Source: Acetobacteraceae bacterium
Lineage (GTDB): Bacteria; Pseudomonadota; Alphaproteobacteria; Acetobacterales; Acetobacteraceae
Length of the DNA: 64,000 bases
Direction: 5' to 3'
NCBI GenBank assembly: GCA_009693865.1
Contig: SHWL01000002.1
Coordinates: 32,905 to 96,904, forward strand
Under the pieces are notes generated by a model. It saw only the letters and a program-made list of their open reading frames with translations. It was not told the DNA's origin and did not search any database. Positions 7,968 through 19,412 of this stretch are shown here, in pieces (within the stretch, counting starts at the first letter, position 1; every line of letters begins with the position of its first letter). The position numbers and the translations under genes were made by a program.

Positions 7968-8948
7968 CTACATCCACTTACGCCAGCGGAAGATCGCCAG
8001 CGGGATCAGGCTGGTCAGGATGATCAGAAACCAGGCAGAGGGATAACCCCAGGCCCACTCCAACTCCGGCATTGCCTTGAAATTCATGCCGTAAATGCCC
8101 GCGACAAGCACCGGCGGGATGCCGACCACTGAAGTGATTGTCATGACCTTCATGACATCGTTCTGCGCGATGTTGATGAACCCCAGTGTCGCATCCAGCA
8201 GGAACTGTAGCTTATCCGACAGATGGTTGTCGAAATCGCTGATCGACCCGATATCCCGCCGCAACGTCCGCAGCCGGCTTTTCAATCCGTCGGCCAACCA
8301 ATCCGCCGCGTTGGCCTCGATGAATGGCACAAGACGGGTGGCGCCAAGCTGGCTCTCACGGATGTGGGAGATCAGGTCGCCGATCCGGCCCAGTTGGACG
8401 AGCGTTTCACGGAGGATACGATCTTCCATTTTCCGGCCGGAGCCGCGATCGGCGCCGAGCGCGAACACACGATGGGAAATGTTATCGAGATCGGTTTGGA
8501 TCCGTTCCAGAACGTCGGCCTGGCGATCGACGATGGCCTCCAGCAAACCGATCAGAATATGCGCGGCGCTGTCGCTTCTGGCTTCGCCGCGCGGCATGTG
8601 TGTCACGAAAGTGTCAAAGACGTTGCTGACCGCGAACCTGACCGTCAGCAGCCGGTCCGGAGCCAAAACAAACCCGGCGGAAACGCCGCGCGGGCCATCG
8701 ATCATGCTGACCATGGGCATGCTGAGATACAGCACGCCATCTCGCACCCCGAGCCGGCTGGAGGTCTCGATCTCGCTGACCTCGGCCAGTGTCGGGACAT
8801 CGAGACCCGTCGCCTCGGCCACGAGACTTGCTTCTTCCGGTGTGGGTTCGTGCAAATCGATCCAGACGGCCTGCCGCAGCATCTCGACATCTGTCACGTT
8901 TTCAAGGCGGACCGGGCGGCCTGCCTCACACCCAAACGCCGTCAGCAT
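7968..8948 (-). CDS. corA: CorA family magnesium/cobalt transporter
   Basis: 326 residues. The diagnostic pore motif YGMNF is at about 286-290, at the end of the first C-terminal membrane helix ([19 protein letters not shown]). A second helix ([18 protein letters not shown]) and a basic RKWM tail follow, giving the standard two-TM CorA topology with a large cytoplasmic N-terminal funnel. It passes Mg2+ (or Co2+/Ni2+) passively down the potential. The start ATG at 8948 is preceded by GGGGGAT. The GMN loop is complete and length is normal, so it should be functional. It is separated from ilvC (same strand, upstream) by only 36 bases. Confidence 0.93.
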   Translation of the reverse strand: MLTAFGCEAGRPVRLENVTDVEMLRQAVWIDLHEPTPEEASLVAEATGLDVPTLAEVSEIETSSRLGVRDGVLYLSMPMVSMIDGPRGVSAGFVLAPDRLLTVRFAVSNVFDTFVTHMPRGEARSDSAAHILIGLLEAIVDRQADVLERIQTDLDNISHRVFALGADRGSGRKMEDRILRETLVQLGRIGDLISHIRESQLGATRLVPFIEANAADWLADGLKSRLRTLRRDIGSISDFDNHLSDKLQFLLDATLGFINIAQNDVMKVMTITSVVGIPPVLVAGIYGMNFKAMPELEWAWGYPSAWFLIILTSLIPLAIFRWRKWM

Positions 8949-8984
8949 GCGATCCCCCGGGGTCAGACCGGACGGAAATTGACT

Positions 8985-10019
<1,035 letters not shown>

Positions 10020-10559
10020 TCAGTGTTCGGAGTGGAGTGAGGAGATAGTGCGGGCGCCGCGAGCGAGCGCCGCGATGCCGGTACGGGAGACCTCGGACAA
10101 CCCGAGGTCGCGCATCAGGTCGATGAAGGCGTCGAGCTTGTCGGACGTTCCGGTGATTTCGAAAACAAAACTACCAGTCGTCGTGTCGACGACACGGGCG
10201 CGGAAGGTTTCGGCGATGCGGAGGGATTCGACGCGTTTCTCGCCGGTGGCGATCACTTTCACCAACGCCATTTCGCGCGCGATATGTGGGCCTTCCTCGG
10301 TCAGGTCGGAAACGCGATGGACCTGGACGAGACGGTCGAGTTGCGCCTTGATTTGCGCGATGACCATGGCGGTGCCGGAGGTCACGAGATTGATGCGGGA
10401 CAGCGCGCCGTCCGCCTCGACCGGGGCGACGGTGAGGCTGTCGATGTTATAGCCTCGGCCGGTGAACAAGCCGATCACGCGGGCCAGGATGCCCGCTTCG
10501 TTTTCGACCAGCACCGAGATCGTGGCGGTGCGGGTCGTGTTATCCTGGTAGCCGGACAT
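10020..10559 (-). CDS. ilvN: acetolactate synthase small (regulatory) subunit
   Basis: 179 residues from the ATG at 10559 (MSGYQDN); an upstream in-frame ATG at 10577 adds six residues. It opens with a classic ACT domain (ISVLVENEAGILARVIGLF, then GRGYNIDSLTVAP), the valine-binding regulatory fold, followed by the longer C-terminal domain (SLRIAETFRARVVDTTTGSF) found in IlvH/IlvN proteins. It activates the catalytic subunit IlvB and confers feedback inhibition. It sits between ilvB and ilvC on the same strand. There is no recognisable leader peptide or T-box upstream of the operon. Confidence 0.95.
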   Translation of the reverse strand: MSGYQDNTTRTATISVLVENEAGILARVIGLFTGRGYNIDSLTVAPVEADGALSRINLVTSGTAMVIAQIKAQLDRLVQVHRVSDLTEEGPHIAREMALVKVIATGEKRVESLRIAETFRARVVDTTTGSFVFEITGTSDKLDAFIDLMRDLGLSEVSRTGIAALARGARTISSLHSEH

Positions 10560-10628
10560 GGGTTCAATCCGCTTCAAAAGCCAACGGGCGAAACTGGGCT
10601 CCGCTTAAGCCAAAATGGAAACAAGAGG

Positions 10629-12407
10629 TCAGACCAGCGCGAAACCCTGATCGGAGACGGCCGCGGCGTCGCCCTCGACTTCCGTGCCAAGGATCATTTC
10701 GTTGTGCGCGGCTCCGCTGGGGATCATCGGGAAGCAGTTTTCCTTCTGATCGACGGCGATGTCGGCGACGACCGCGATGTCGCTGGTCAGCATCTCAAGG
10801 ATGACCGCATCGAGTTGCTCGATCGACGTCGCGCGTAGGCCTTTGGCATGGAAGCTTTCCGCCAGCTTCACGAAATCCGGCAGCGCGGCGGAGTAGCTTT
10901 CGGAATACCGCCCGCCGTGCAGCAGCTCCTGCCACTGCCGGACCATTCCCATATATTCGTTGTTGAGGATGAACACTTTCACCGGCAACCGGTATTGCGC
11001 CAGCGTGCCCATCTCCTGGATGTTCATCAGGATCGAGGCCTCACCGGCGATGTCGATCACCATCGCGTCCGGATGCGCGACCTGCACGCCCATCGCGGCG
11101 GGCAGGCCGTACCCCATGGTTCCCAACCCGCCGGACGTCATCCAATGGTTCGGCCGGTCGAAGTGGAAGTATTGCGCGGCCCACATTTGATGCTGGCCAA
11201 CCTCGGTCGTGATGAACACGTCCTTGCCGAGGTTCCGGGTCATTTCGAATAAACGTTGGATGGCATATTGCGGCTTGATGATCGCGCCCGGCGTCATGTC
11301 CTGATGGAAGGCGAGGCAATTCTTCTCGCGCCAAATATCGATCTGGCGCCACCAGGCGGTCAACGCCGTGGTATCGACGGGCGTCGAATCGGCCTTCCAC
11401 GCGGCCAGCAGCGCATCCAGCGCCTTGCCCGCGTCGGCCACGATCGGCACCTCCACCGGCACGTTCTTGTTGATCGACGAGGTATCGATGTCGATGTGGA
11501 TCTTCCGGGATCCCTGGCTGAACGCGTTCAAACGTCCGGTGACCCGGTCGTCGAACCGCGCGCCGACTGCCAGCATGACGTCGCAGCCATGCATCGCGAG
11601 GTTCGCCTCATACGTCCCATGCATCCCCAGCATCCCCAGGAACCGGGGATCGGATGCCGGGCAACTCCCCAGCCCCATCAGCGTGTTGGTCACCGGGAAG
11701 CCGGTGGCGGCGATCAGGCTTCGAAGAGTTTCGGAGGCATGCGGCCCCGAATTGATCACTCCGCCTCCGGCATAGATGACGGGCCGCTTCGCCGCTTTCA
11801 GCAGCGCGACCGCCTTGCGGATTTGCGCCGGGTCGGGGTCCGTGCGCGGGCGGTAGCTCGTATGGGTCTTCGCCGCTTCGGCATAAGGCGCGGGATTGAT
11901 CAGAATATCCTTCGGCAGGTCGATGACCACCGGGCCCGGGCGGCCAGTGCGGGCGACGTAAAACGCCTCGTGGACGACGCGGGCCAGGTCCTCCGGCCGC
12001 TTCACCAGGTAATTGTGCTTGGTCGCCGGCCGGGTGATGCCGGTCGTGTCGGCCTCCTGAAACGCGTCGTTGCCAATGAGGTGCGTCGGCACCTGGCCAG
12101 TGAGGCAGACCACCGGAATGGAGTCCATCAGAGCATCCGCCAGCCCTGTCACCGCGTTGGTGGCGCCAGGCCCAGACGTCACCAGCACGACACCGACCTT
12201 GCCCGTGGAGCGGGCGTAGCCCTCCGCCGCATGTACCGCACCGCCTTCCTGGCGAACCAGGATGTGCCGGATGGAGTTCTGATTGAAGATCGCGTCGTAG
12301 ATCGGCAGGACGGCCCCGCCCGGATATCCGAAGATGACTTCGACGCCCTGGTCCCTCAGGGCGCGAAGCAGAATCTCGGCTCCTGGCTGACGGTCGGCGG
12401 TCGGCAT
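10629..12407 (-). CDS. ilvB: acetolactate synthase, large catalytic subunit
   Basis: 592 residues from ATG 12407, which has AGGAGA eight bases before it; the frame extends upstream without a ribosome site. The N-terminal PYR domain has the YPGGAVLPIYDA loop, the activating glutamate in ILVRQEGGAVHAAEGYARS and the VTSGPGATNAVTGLADA motif. The C-terminal PP domain binds ThDP/Mg (SGGLGTMGYGLPAAMGVQ, IDIAGEASILMNIQE...ILNNEYMGMVRQW). The usual GDG/GDA aspartate is Glu here, a variant I believe occurs in alphaproteobacterial enzymes. The enzyme condenses pyruvate units to acetolactate, the first branched-chain step, and needs FAD. It heads ilvB-ilvN-ilvC and follows miaA. Confidence 0.96.
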   Translation of the reverse strand: MPTADRQPGAEILLRALRDQGVEVIFGYPGGAVLPIYDAIFNQNSIRHILVRQEGGAVHAAEGYARSTGKVGVVLVTSGPGATNAVTGLADALMDSIPVVCLTGQVPTHLIGNDAFQEADTTGITRPATKHNYLVKRPEDLARVVHEAFYVARTGRPGPVVIDLPKDILINPAPYAEAAKTHTSYRPRTDPDPAQIRKAVALLKAAKRPVIYAGGGVINSGPHASETLRSLIAATGFPVTNTLMGLGSCPASDPRFLGMLGMHGTYEANLAMHGCDVMLAVGARFDDRVTGRLNAFSQGSRKIHIDIDTSSINKNVPVEVPIVADAGKALDALLAAWKADSTPVDTTALTAWWRQIDIWREKNCLAFHQDMTPGAIIKPQYAIQRLFEMTRNLGKDVFITTEVGQHQMWAAQYFHFDRPNHWMTSGGLGTMGYGLPAAMGVQVAHPDAMVIDIAGEASILMNIQEMGTLAQYRLPVKVFILNNEYMGMVRQWQELLHGGRYSESYSAALPDFVKLAESFHAKGLRATSIEQLDAVILEMLTSDIAVVADIAVDQKENCFPMIPSGAAHNEMILGTEVEGDAAAVSDQGFALV

Positions 12408-12463
12408 CTCAAGGTCTCCTGGGTTGAACGAACCGGGGTGGATAAGCTGGTTGCCGCGGTGCG

Positions 12464-13420
12464 TCAATCCTGCCGTTGAATAAACGCCAAGATCTTTCGC
12501 TCAATTCGTTCTGAATATTGCGCATTATCAGCATACCGTGATTCAAATATTTCTGTATCGGCGATATTGGCCAAGGAATGGTGCCGGAACCACGTCGCTT
12601 GCCGCTTCGTGTATTGCCCGGTGACCAGCTCGGTGCGTCGTCCAGCTTCCTCCAGCGACATCGTTCCGCGCAGATAAGCGGATAATTCCGGAACCCCATG
12701 GGCACGCATCGCCGGTAACGCGGGGTCGAGGTTCTGAGCCAGCAGGGCCCTGACCTCCGCGATCGCGCCCGCCGCCACCATGGCCGCGAACCGCGTGGCG
12801 ATGGCACGCCGCAGCGCCTCCCGCGGCGGATCGAGGCTGACCGCGAAAAACCGCCACGGCGCGGGCGGCAGCTTCCGGCTCTGCCAGGCGGCGAGGCCCA
12901 TTCCGGTGCCGCGCCAGACCTCCCACGCGCGGGCGATACGCTGGCTGTCGTTCGCCGCGATGCGCGCGGCAGTGGCCGGGTCGACCTTGGCGAGGCCCGC
13001 GCGCAGCTTCGCGGGTCCCAGATCGGTCAGGAGACGCCGTGCCTCCGCGCGAGCGTCCTCGCCGGGGTCAGGCACATCGGCGAGGCCCTGGGTCAGAGCC
13101 GCGAAATACATGCCAGTGCCACCGGTCAGGATCGGCAGCCGGCCCGATGCATGCGCCGATGCCATGGCGCCGAGGGCGGCCACCCGCCACCATGCGGCGT
13201 TCCCCGCCTCGGCCGCGAGCCGGACGCCATACAGGACATGCGGCACGCGCGCTTCATCCTCGGGCGAGGGCCGCGCGGTCAGCACGCGCAGTTCCCGATA
13301 CACCTGCATCGAGTCAGCGTTGACGATCGTGCCGCCAAGACGTTCGGCGATGGCCAGCGCCAGGGCGGATTTTCCGCTGGCGGTCGGTCCGGCGACGATC
13401 AGGGCAGGTGGATGGGTCAT
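12464..13420 (-). CDS. miaA: tRNA dimethylallyltransferase
   Basis: 318 residues. The P-loop IVAGPTASGKSALALA is at the N terminus, followed by the DMAPP/tRNA motifs IVNADSMQVYRELRVLTARP, PHVLYGV and LTGGTGMYFAAL. MiaA adds the dimethylallyl group to A37 of tRNAs reading UNN codons. The substrate DMAPP comes from the same MEP pathway as ispG in this window. The C-terminal region has RQATWFRHH, the conserved tRNA-contacting stretch. The gene ends 56 bases before the ilvB start on the same strand, so read-through into the ilv operon is plausible. Upstream is a 300-base gap with no gene. Confidence 0.95.
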   Translation of the reverse strand: MTHPPALIVAGPTASGKSALALAIAERLGGTIVNADSMQVYRELRVLTARPSPEDEARVPHVLYGVRLAAEAGNAAWWRVAALGAMASAHASGRLPILTGGTGMYFAALTQGLADVPDPGEDARAEARRLLTDLGPAKLRAGLAKVDPATAARIAANDSQRIARAWEVWRGTGMGLAAWQSRKLPPAPWRFFAVSLDPPREALRRAIATRFAAMVAAGAIAEVRALLAQNLDPALPAMRAHGVPELSAYLRGTMSLEEAGRRTELVTGQYTKRQATWFRHHSLANIADTEIFESRYADNAQYSERIERKILAFIQRQD

Positions 13421-13669
13421 TTAAGGCGCTTGGCACTCGTCCCTGGTTGGTGGCGTCTCAAGGCGTGACGTCTAAAGACGGGCCGCGATGACACGTTGCT
13501 CGCCGATTCCCGTGGCACGACCGACGCCGTCACTGTCACGGCACCCCTCCGTCCTCGCGTGTAGCAAGAAAATGGGTCGGGGCCGAAGCCCTCCGCGCGA
13601 ACGAAAAATTAACCAATCTCATGCCATCACTGGCGGCGGGGCGGGCAGGGCACCGGCCGATCAATGTAA

Positions 13670-13705
13670 GTTGTCACTTGACAACCTACTCTGATCCGCT
13701 ATTTT
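13670..13705 (+). promoter_or_regulatory. promoter with overlapping palindromic operator
   Basis: A near-perfect palindrome GTTGTCA-CT-TGACAAC (13670-13685) overlaps a consensus -35 element TTGACA (13678-13683). A -10-like TATTTT follows at 13700-13705, spacer 16. Transcription would start around 13712, just before the GGAGG at 13711-13715 and the TTG start at 13721. The placement is what is expected of a toxin-antitoxin operon repressed by its own DNA-binding product. The rest of the gap from 13421 to here shows no gene. Confidence 0.6.
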
Positions 13706-13720
13706 CTGATGGAGGATGAG

Positions 13721-14026
13721 TTGGCGAAACAACGGTCGCGACACCCCAACAAGGAGATTGAGAAGGCCCTGGTCTATGCCGAAGAGCAAGGATGGCGTGT
13801 CACCCTGCTGAATGGCCACGCCTGGGGCAAGATCCAATGTCCGTGGAATGACGCCGAGTGCCGTTGCGGGACATTCTGCCAAGTCTCGGTCTGGAGCACA
13901 CCCCGTGTCCCGGAACACATGGCTCACAACATCCATCGAGCAGTGGATGGCTGCAAACGACAGATGGCGTTGGCCGCGGCAAAAACCGGTGATCGCCTGC
14001 GACCGAAAGGAGATAATTATGGATAA
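13721..14026 (+). CDS. small conserved protein, candidate toxin of a two-gene module
   Basis: 101 residues from the TTG at 13721, chosen because GGAGG lies 5 bases upstream and the ATG at 13709 falls on the predicted -10/+1 region. The protein (AKQRSRHPNKEIEKALVYAE...GWRVTLLNGHAWGKIQCPW...SVWSTPRVPEHMAHNIHRAVDGC) has the layout of short proteins I know only as hypothetical partners of HTH proteins: a basic helix, GWRV..GHAWG strand pair, a Cys-rich loop (C, C-x-C-x3-C), and an SVWSTPR motif. It vaguely recalls HicA-type compact RNA-binding folds, but I do not claim homology. Its stop overlaps the DNA-binding partner's start by 8 bases. Confidence 0.7.
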   Translation: MAKQRSRHPNKEIEKALVYAEEQGWRVTLLNGHAWGKIQCPWNDAECRCGTFCQVSVWSTPRVPEHMAHNIHRAVDGCKRQMALAAAKTGDRLRPKGDNYG

Positions 14027-14540
14027 CCATGCGTTTGTGTTGAATTTTACCCTCCCCGGCCGGGAAGACAATCCGGAGCAGTATCTTGACGCCCTGTATA
14101 ACGCCGGTTGCGACGATGCCGCCATCGGGGTGGGCCAGTTCGGCATGATCGGGCTGGATTTCACCCGCGCCGCCGCCTCGGCCGAGGACGCCCTGCGGTC
14201 CGCCGTCGCCGACGTTCTGGCGGCGATCCCGGGCGCGAGCCTCGCGCAGGCTGGCCCCGATCTCGTCGGTCTGACCGAGATGGCGGAAATTTTCGGGTTC
14301 ACCCGTCAGAATATGCGGAAATACGCCACAGGCCAATCCAGCGCGCCCGAAGCGTTCCCGCCGCCGGTGGTTCTGGGCGATCCCAGCCTCTGGCATCTCG
14401 CCGAAATCGTCGCCTGGCTCCGGCTGAACACGAACTTGCGGCCTCCCGCTGGAATCCTGAACGTATCGAAGGTCACCGCGAAGATGAATTTCGAGGTCGA
14501 ACAAGAACGATTGAAGAGAATTCTTGCATTCTCCGCATAA
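14019..14540 (+). CDS. DNA-binding HTH protein, candidate antitoxin/autorepressor
   Basis: 173 residues from ATG 14019, with AAAGGAGAT just upstream. The N-terminal ~70 residues form a compact alpha/beta domain (FVLNFTLPGREDNPEQYLDA, then CDDAAIGVGQFGMIGLDFTR). It is followed by a helix-turn-helix like those of AlpA/MerR-type proteins (DLVGLTEMAEIFGFTRQNM) with a wing-like PPPVVLGDPSLWHLAEIVAWL. The start lies within the preceding gene, so the two are translationally coupled. It is the obvious candidate to bind the palindrome over the promoter at 13670-13685. Function as antitoxin is inferred from architecture, not shown. Confidence 0.75.
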   Translation: MDNHAFVLNFTLPGREDNPEQYLDALYNAGCDDAAIGVGQFGMIGLDFTRAAASAEDALRSAVADVLAAIPGASLAQAGPDLVGLTEMAEIFGFTRQNMRKYATGQSSAPEAFPPPVVLGDPSLWHLAEIVAWLRLNTNLRPPAGILNVSKVTAKMNFEVEQERLKRILAFSA

Positions 14541-14591
14541 AACCAAGACCGGGCGGAATGCCCCCATCACAAGATCGTCGCACGGAACAGA

Positions 14592-14619
14592 CTTGTCGCG
14601 GCCCGTCACTGCCCCTAAC
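14592..14619 (+). promoter_or_regulatory. candidate heat-shock (RpoH-type) promoter of grpE
   Basis: CTTGTCG at 14592-14598, a 13-base spacer, then CCCCTAAC at 14612-14619 resemble the RpoH consensus CTTGAAA-N13-CCCCAT. The predicted start of transcription is within a few bases of the grpE ATG at 14629, which has no clear Shine-Dalgarno sequence, so a leaderless transcript is possible. Confidence 0.4.
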
Positions 14620-14628
14620 TGAGCGCGT

Positions 14629-15243
14629 ATGAGCACCGATCCCCACGCGCACGACGAGACCGCCCATGCCGAGCAAGCGCCGGATGCGGCGAATGCCAAC
14701 GCTCCTCTGTCCCCCGACCAACTCATGCAGGCCGCGACCGCTCGCATTGCCGAGCTGGAAGCGGAACTCGCCGAAATGAAAGACCGCTGGCTGCGGGCGG
14801 AGGCCGAGACCTCCAACGTCCGTGCTCGCGGACGGCGAGAGGCGGAAGACGCGCGGCAATATGCAGTGCAGAAATTTGCCACCGACATCGTCGAGGCCGC
14901 TGAGAATCTGAACCGCGGTATCGACGCGCTCCCCCCCGCCACCGATGGCGAACCCGATGTACTGATCAAGGTTCGCGACGGCCTCGCCGGCATCGAGCGC
15001 GGGTTCACCGGCGTGCTTGAACGGAATGGAATCAAGAAGGAAGACCCGGTCGGCCAGGCCTTCGATCCCAACCTCCATCAGGCGATGGCCGAGCAGGAAA
15101 GCGAGGTGCATCCAGCCGGTACTGTTATGCACGCCTGGACCGCGTGCTGGACCCTGCATGGACGGCTGCTGAAACCCGCGATGGTCGTGGTGGCGAAGGC
15201 CCCCATCGCCGAGCTGGGTACGACCCTCAACGCCAAGGCATGA
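14629..15243 (+). CDS. grpE: nucleotide exchange factor GrpE
   Basis: 204 residues. An acidic disordered N terminus is followed by the long dimerising coiled coil (RIAELEAELAEMKDRWLRAEAETSNVRARG...DARQYAVQKF) and the C-terminal beta-wing (GVLERNGIKKEDPVGQAFDPNLHQAM), the complete GrpE layout. It releases ADP from DnaK in the cytoplasm and acts as thermosensor of the system. It precedes dnaK and dnaJ, giving the order grpE-dnaK-dnaJ, with a candidate RpoH promoter of its own. The 135-base gap to dnaK holds a second such promoter. Confidence 0.95.
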   Translation: MSTDPHAHDETAHAEQAPDAANANAPLSPDQLMQAATARIAELEAELAEMKDRWLRAEAETSNVRARGRREAEDARQYAVQKFATDIVEAAENLNRGIDALPPATDGEPDVLIKVRDGLAGIERGFTGVLERNGIKKEDPVGQAFDPNLHQAMAEQESEVHPAGTVMHAWTACWTLHGRLLKPAMVVVAKAPIAELGTTLNAKA

Positions 15244-15273
15244 ACAATCCGTCACAAAAACTTACCGTCCTCT

Positions 15274-15301
15274 CTTGCCCCCGGCGGGCAGGGCCCATAC
15301 A
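15274..15301 (+). promoter_or_regulatory. candidate heat-shock (RpoH-type) promoter of dnaK
   Basis: CTTGCCC at 15274-15280, a 13-base spacer, then CCCATACA at 15294-15301. This is the same spacing and core bases as the element upstream of grpE. It leaves a leader of about 70 bases before the dnaK ATG at 15378, which has CGGAGA as ribosome site. Confidence 0.45.
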
Positions 15302-15377
15302 TGGCTGCCATACCACCCCAATGGGGATGCTCGCGGTGCTTCGGGCCGCCCGCGTCCGCTAATCGGAGATTTCGACA

Positions 15378-17306
<1,929 letters not shown>

Positions 17307-17333
17307 GGGTTCAGGGCCGGTGAATTTGACTGG

Positions 17334-17364
17334 CGCGCCCGCACTTCGTTTGAAGGCGGGCGCG
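17334..17364 (+). terminator. strong hairpin between dnaK and dnaJ
   Basis: Perfect 9-bp GC stem CGCGCCCGC / GCGGGCGCG (17334-17342 and 17356-17364) with a 13-base loop, 27 bases after the dnaK stop. There is no T tract, so it may be an attenuator or an mRNA-stabilising 3' end that lowers dnaJ relative to dnaK rather than a full terminator. Confidence 0.4.
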
Positions 17365-17520
17365 TTGTGGTTCGGGACAGTCCTCCCAACAAATCAGGGG
17401 CGGGCGAAGACGGTGAAATCGGCGGTGCCACAAGGGGAACCCGCGATTTGGTGACAAAGACGCAGGGGGGTGCCACTCCGTTGGCGCGCCAAACGAAACG
17501 CCTGGGGACGATGAGTTAAG

Positions 17521-18666
17521 ATGGCAAAACAGGATTATTACGCCACCCTGGGCGTGGCAAAGGATGCGGACGCCGACGGCCTGAAACGGGCGTACCGGAA
17601 ACTCGCAATGCAATATCACCCGGACCGCAATCCCGGGAACGCCCAGGCCGAGGCGCAGTTCAAGGAATTGAATGAGGCGTACGATGTTCTGAAGGACGAT
17701 CAGAAACGTGGCGCCTACGACCGGTATGGCCACGCAGCGTTTGAACAGGGTGGCGGCGGCCAAGGCGGATTCTCGCAGGGATTCGATTTCTCGACGGGAG
17801 ATCTGGGCGGCATTTTCGACCAGGTCTTCGGCGACATCATGGGCGGACGCCGGGGCGGAGGGCGCACCCGGACAGGCTCCGACATAAGGCAGGCGGTGGA
17901 AATCGACCTCGCGCAGGCATTCGCCGGCGTCAAGGCCGATCTGCGCGTGCCGACCCGTGTCACCTGCGAGGCCTGCACCGGCACGGGATCCGAGGACAAG
18001 AGCAAACCCTCGGAAACCTGCGGCATGTGTCAGGGCGCCGGGAAGGTCCGCCGACAACAGGGCTTCTTCCTGATTGAGACGGCGTGCCCAACCTGCCAGG
18101 GCGCTGGCAAGACCATTCGCCAGCCCTGCCGGACATGCCGCGGCGCCGGCACGATGCAACGCGAACGGACCTTGCAGGTCGCTATCCCCGCCGGGGTGGA
18201 GGACGGCACTCGTATCCGCCTTCAGGGCGAGGGTGAGGCCGGGGGACAGGGCGCCCAGAACGGCGACCTGTATGTCCACATCGCGGTGCGGCCGCACCAG
18301 TTCTTCCAGCGCGAGCAGGCTAATATCCTCATGCGCGTGCCGCTGCGAATGACTCAGGCGGCTCTGGGCGGGGATATCGAGGTGCCGGTGATCGACGGCA
18401 CCAAGGCGAAGGTGAAAATCCCGCCGGGAACGCAAACCGGCGACAATTTCCGCCTTCGCGGCAAAGGATTCTCGGTGCTTCGCAGTGCCCAAAGGGGCGA
18501 CATGTTCATTCAGGTCGCGATTGAAACGCCGCAAAACCTGAGCGCCCGGCAGCGGGAGTTGTTGGAGCAGTTCGAGGCCGAAGCTCAGAAAACCACCAAA
18601 GGCAGCCCCGAGAATGAAGGGTTCTTCGCCAAGGTGCGGGAATTCTTCGAGGGCGGGCGGGCTTAA
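17521..18666 (+). CDS. dnaJ: molecular chaperone DnaJ
   Basis: 381 residues in the canonical type I order: J domain (residues 1-70, with HPD in MQYHPDRNPGN), a Gly/Phe-rich stretch (GGGGQGGFSQGF), four zinc-finger repeats (CEACTGTG, CGMCQGAG, CPTCQGAG, CRTCRGAG), and the C-terminal substrate-binding and dimerisation domains. It stimulates DnaK ATPase and delivers unfolded clients. The start ATG follows GGGGACGATGAGTTAAG. It is 214 bases downstream of dnaK, with a hairpin between them. Confidence 0.97.
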   Translation: MAKQDYYATLGVAKDADADGLKRAYRKLAMQYHPDRNPGNAQAEAQFKELNEAYDVLKDDQKRGAYDRYGHAAFEQGGGGQGGFSQGFDFSTGDLGGIFDQVFGDIMGGRRGGGRTRTGSDIRQAVEIDLAQAFAGVKADLRVPTRVTCEACTGTGSEDKSKPSETCGMCQGAGKVRRQQGFFLIETACPTCQGAGKTIRQPCRTCRGAGTMQRERTLQVAIPAGVEDGTRIRLQGEGEAGGQGAQNGDLYVHIAVRPHQFFQREQANILMRVPLRMTQAALGGDIEVPVIDGTKAKVKIPPGTQTGDNFRLRGKGFSVLRSAQRGDMFIQVAIETPQNLSARQRELLEQFEAEAQKTTKGSPENEGFFAKVREFFEGGRA

Positions 18667-18773
18667 GTCCGGACCCCGCGCCGGGCGGCCGCGGAACCCC
18701 CGTATGGCGTGAATTGTGCGTTGTCAAAACCCGATCAGCCGGCCGATATGTACGGGGCAACGACCACGGTGGA

Positions 18774-19295
18774 ATGGTTTCGATGATATCCGGTTTCATG
18801 ACATTTGTTTTCGTGACAACGGTCATCGGCCTGGGCTTCCCCTCCTTCGGCCAGGCGGAGACATTCACGGTGGGCCCGGGAAATGGGTTCGCGAGCGTCA
18901 CGTTCCCGGATTCCTGGAATGTCCGGCAAGTCAACCGGGGGCTTGAAGCCAGTACCAAAGATCAGGAAGTCTATATCTGGGTTGAAGCCTATACCGAGGC
19001 GACGCTCGACAAGCTCAGATCTGAGCACGAAGAATACTTTACCGCCCAGGGTGTGGAGGTCAAAGGCCCCCCACAAATCCATACCATCACGAAGAATGGC
19101 CTGGAGATGAAGGCGATGGATGTTCCGGCGGCATGGAACGGGAAGCGCACGGTTCTGCGATATGTATTTTTCGACCCAGGTCTCGCCTCCGACTGGAAGT
19201 TGATGCTTTCCTCCTGGGCTTCGCCGGAAGGTGACAAGCAATACGATGCCGAATCGACCAGTATTCTTGAAAGCGTGAAGTTCTTCGGAAAGTAA
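18774..19295 (+). CDS. exported protein of unknown function
   Basis: 173 residues from ATG 18774 (GGTGGA upstream); an alternative ATG lies at 18783. It has a clear signal peptide: a short N region, a hydrophobic core (GFMTFVFVTTVIGLGF) and a likely cut after SFGQA. The mature part begins FTVGPGNGFASVTFPDSWNV and contains repeated strand-like segments (YIWVEAYTEATLDKL, WKLMLSSWASPEGDKQYDA) ending SILESVKFFGK. This recalls the PsbP/DUF1795-like periplasmic fold, where a C-terminal helix reads 'xSIxxxxF', but the match is only suggestive. No operon partner; convergent context is absent. Confidence 0.75.
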   Translation: MVSMISGFMTFVFVTTVIGLGFPSFGQAETFTVGPGNGFASVTFPDSWNVRQVNRGLEASTKDQEVYIWVEAYTEATLDKLRSEHEEYFTAQGVEVKGPPQIHTITKNGLEMKAMDVPAAWNGKRTVLRYVFFDPGLASDWKLMLSSWASPEGDKQYDAESTSILESVKFFGK

Positions 19296-19412
19296 AGTCA
19301 TTCGCCTCGCGCGAGACCGGTTCGCCTCCCAGGGAAGGCCAGGTTGGAAGCGCTGCCCGCCAGTTCGCGGATGTACTCGCACATACCCTGAAACTGGCAT
19401 AACGTTCGACCC

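Noticed and set aside
11256..12479. 407-codon + strand frame opposite ilvB
   Set aside because: Antisense shadow; ilvB is unambiguous on the minus strand.
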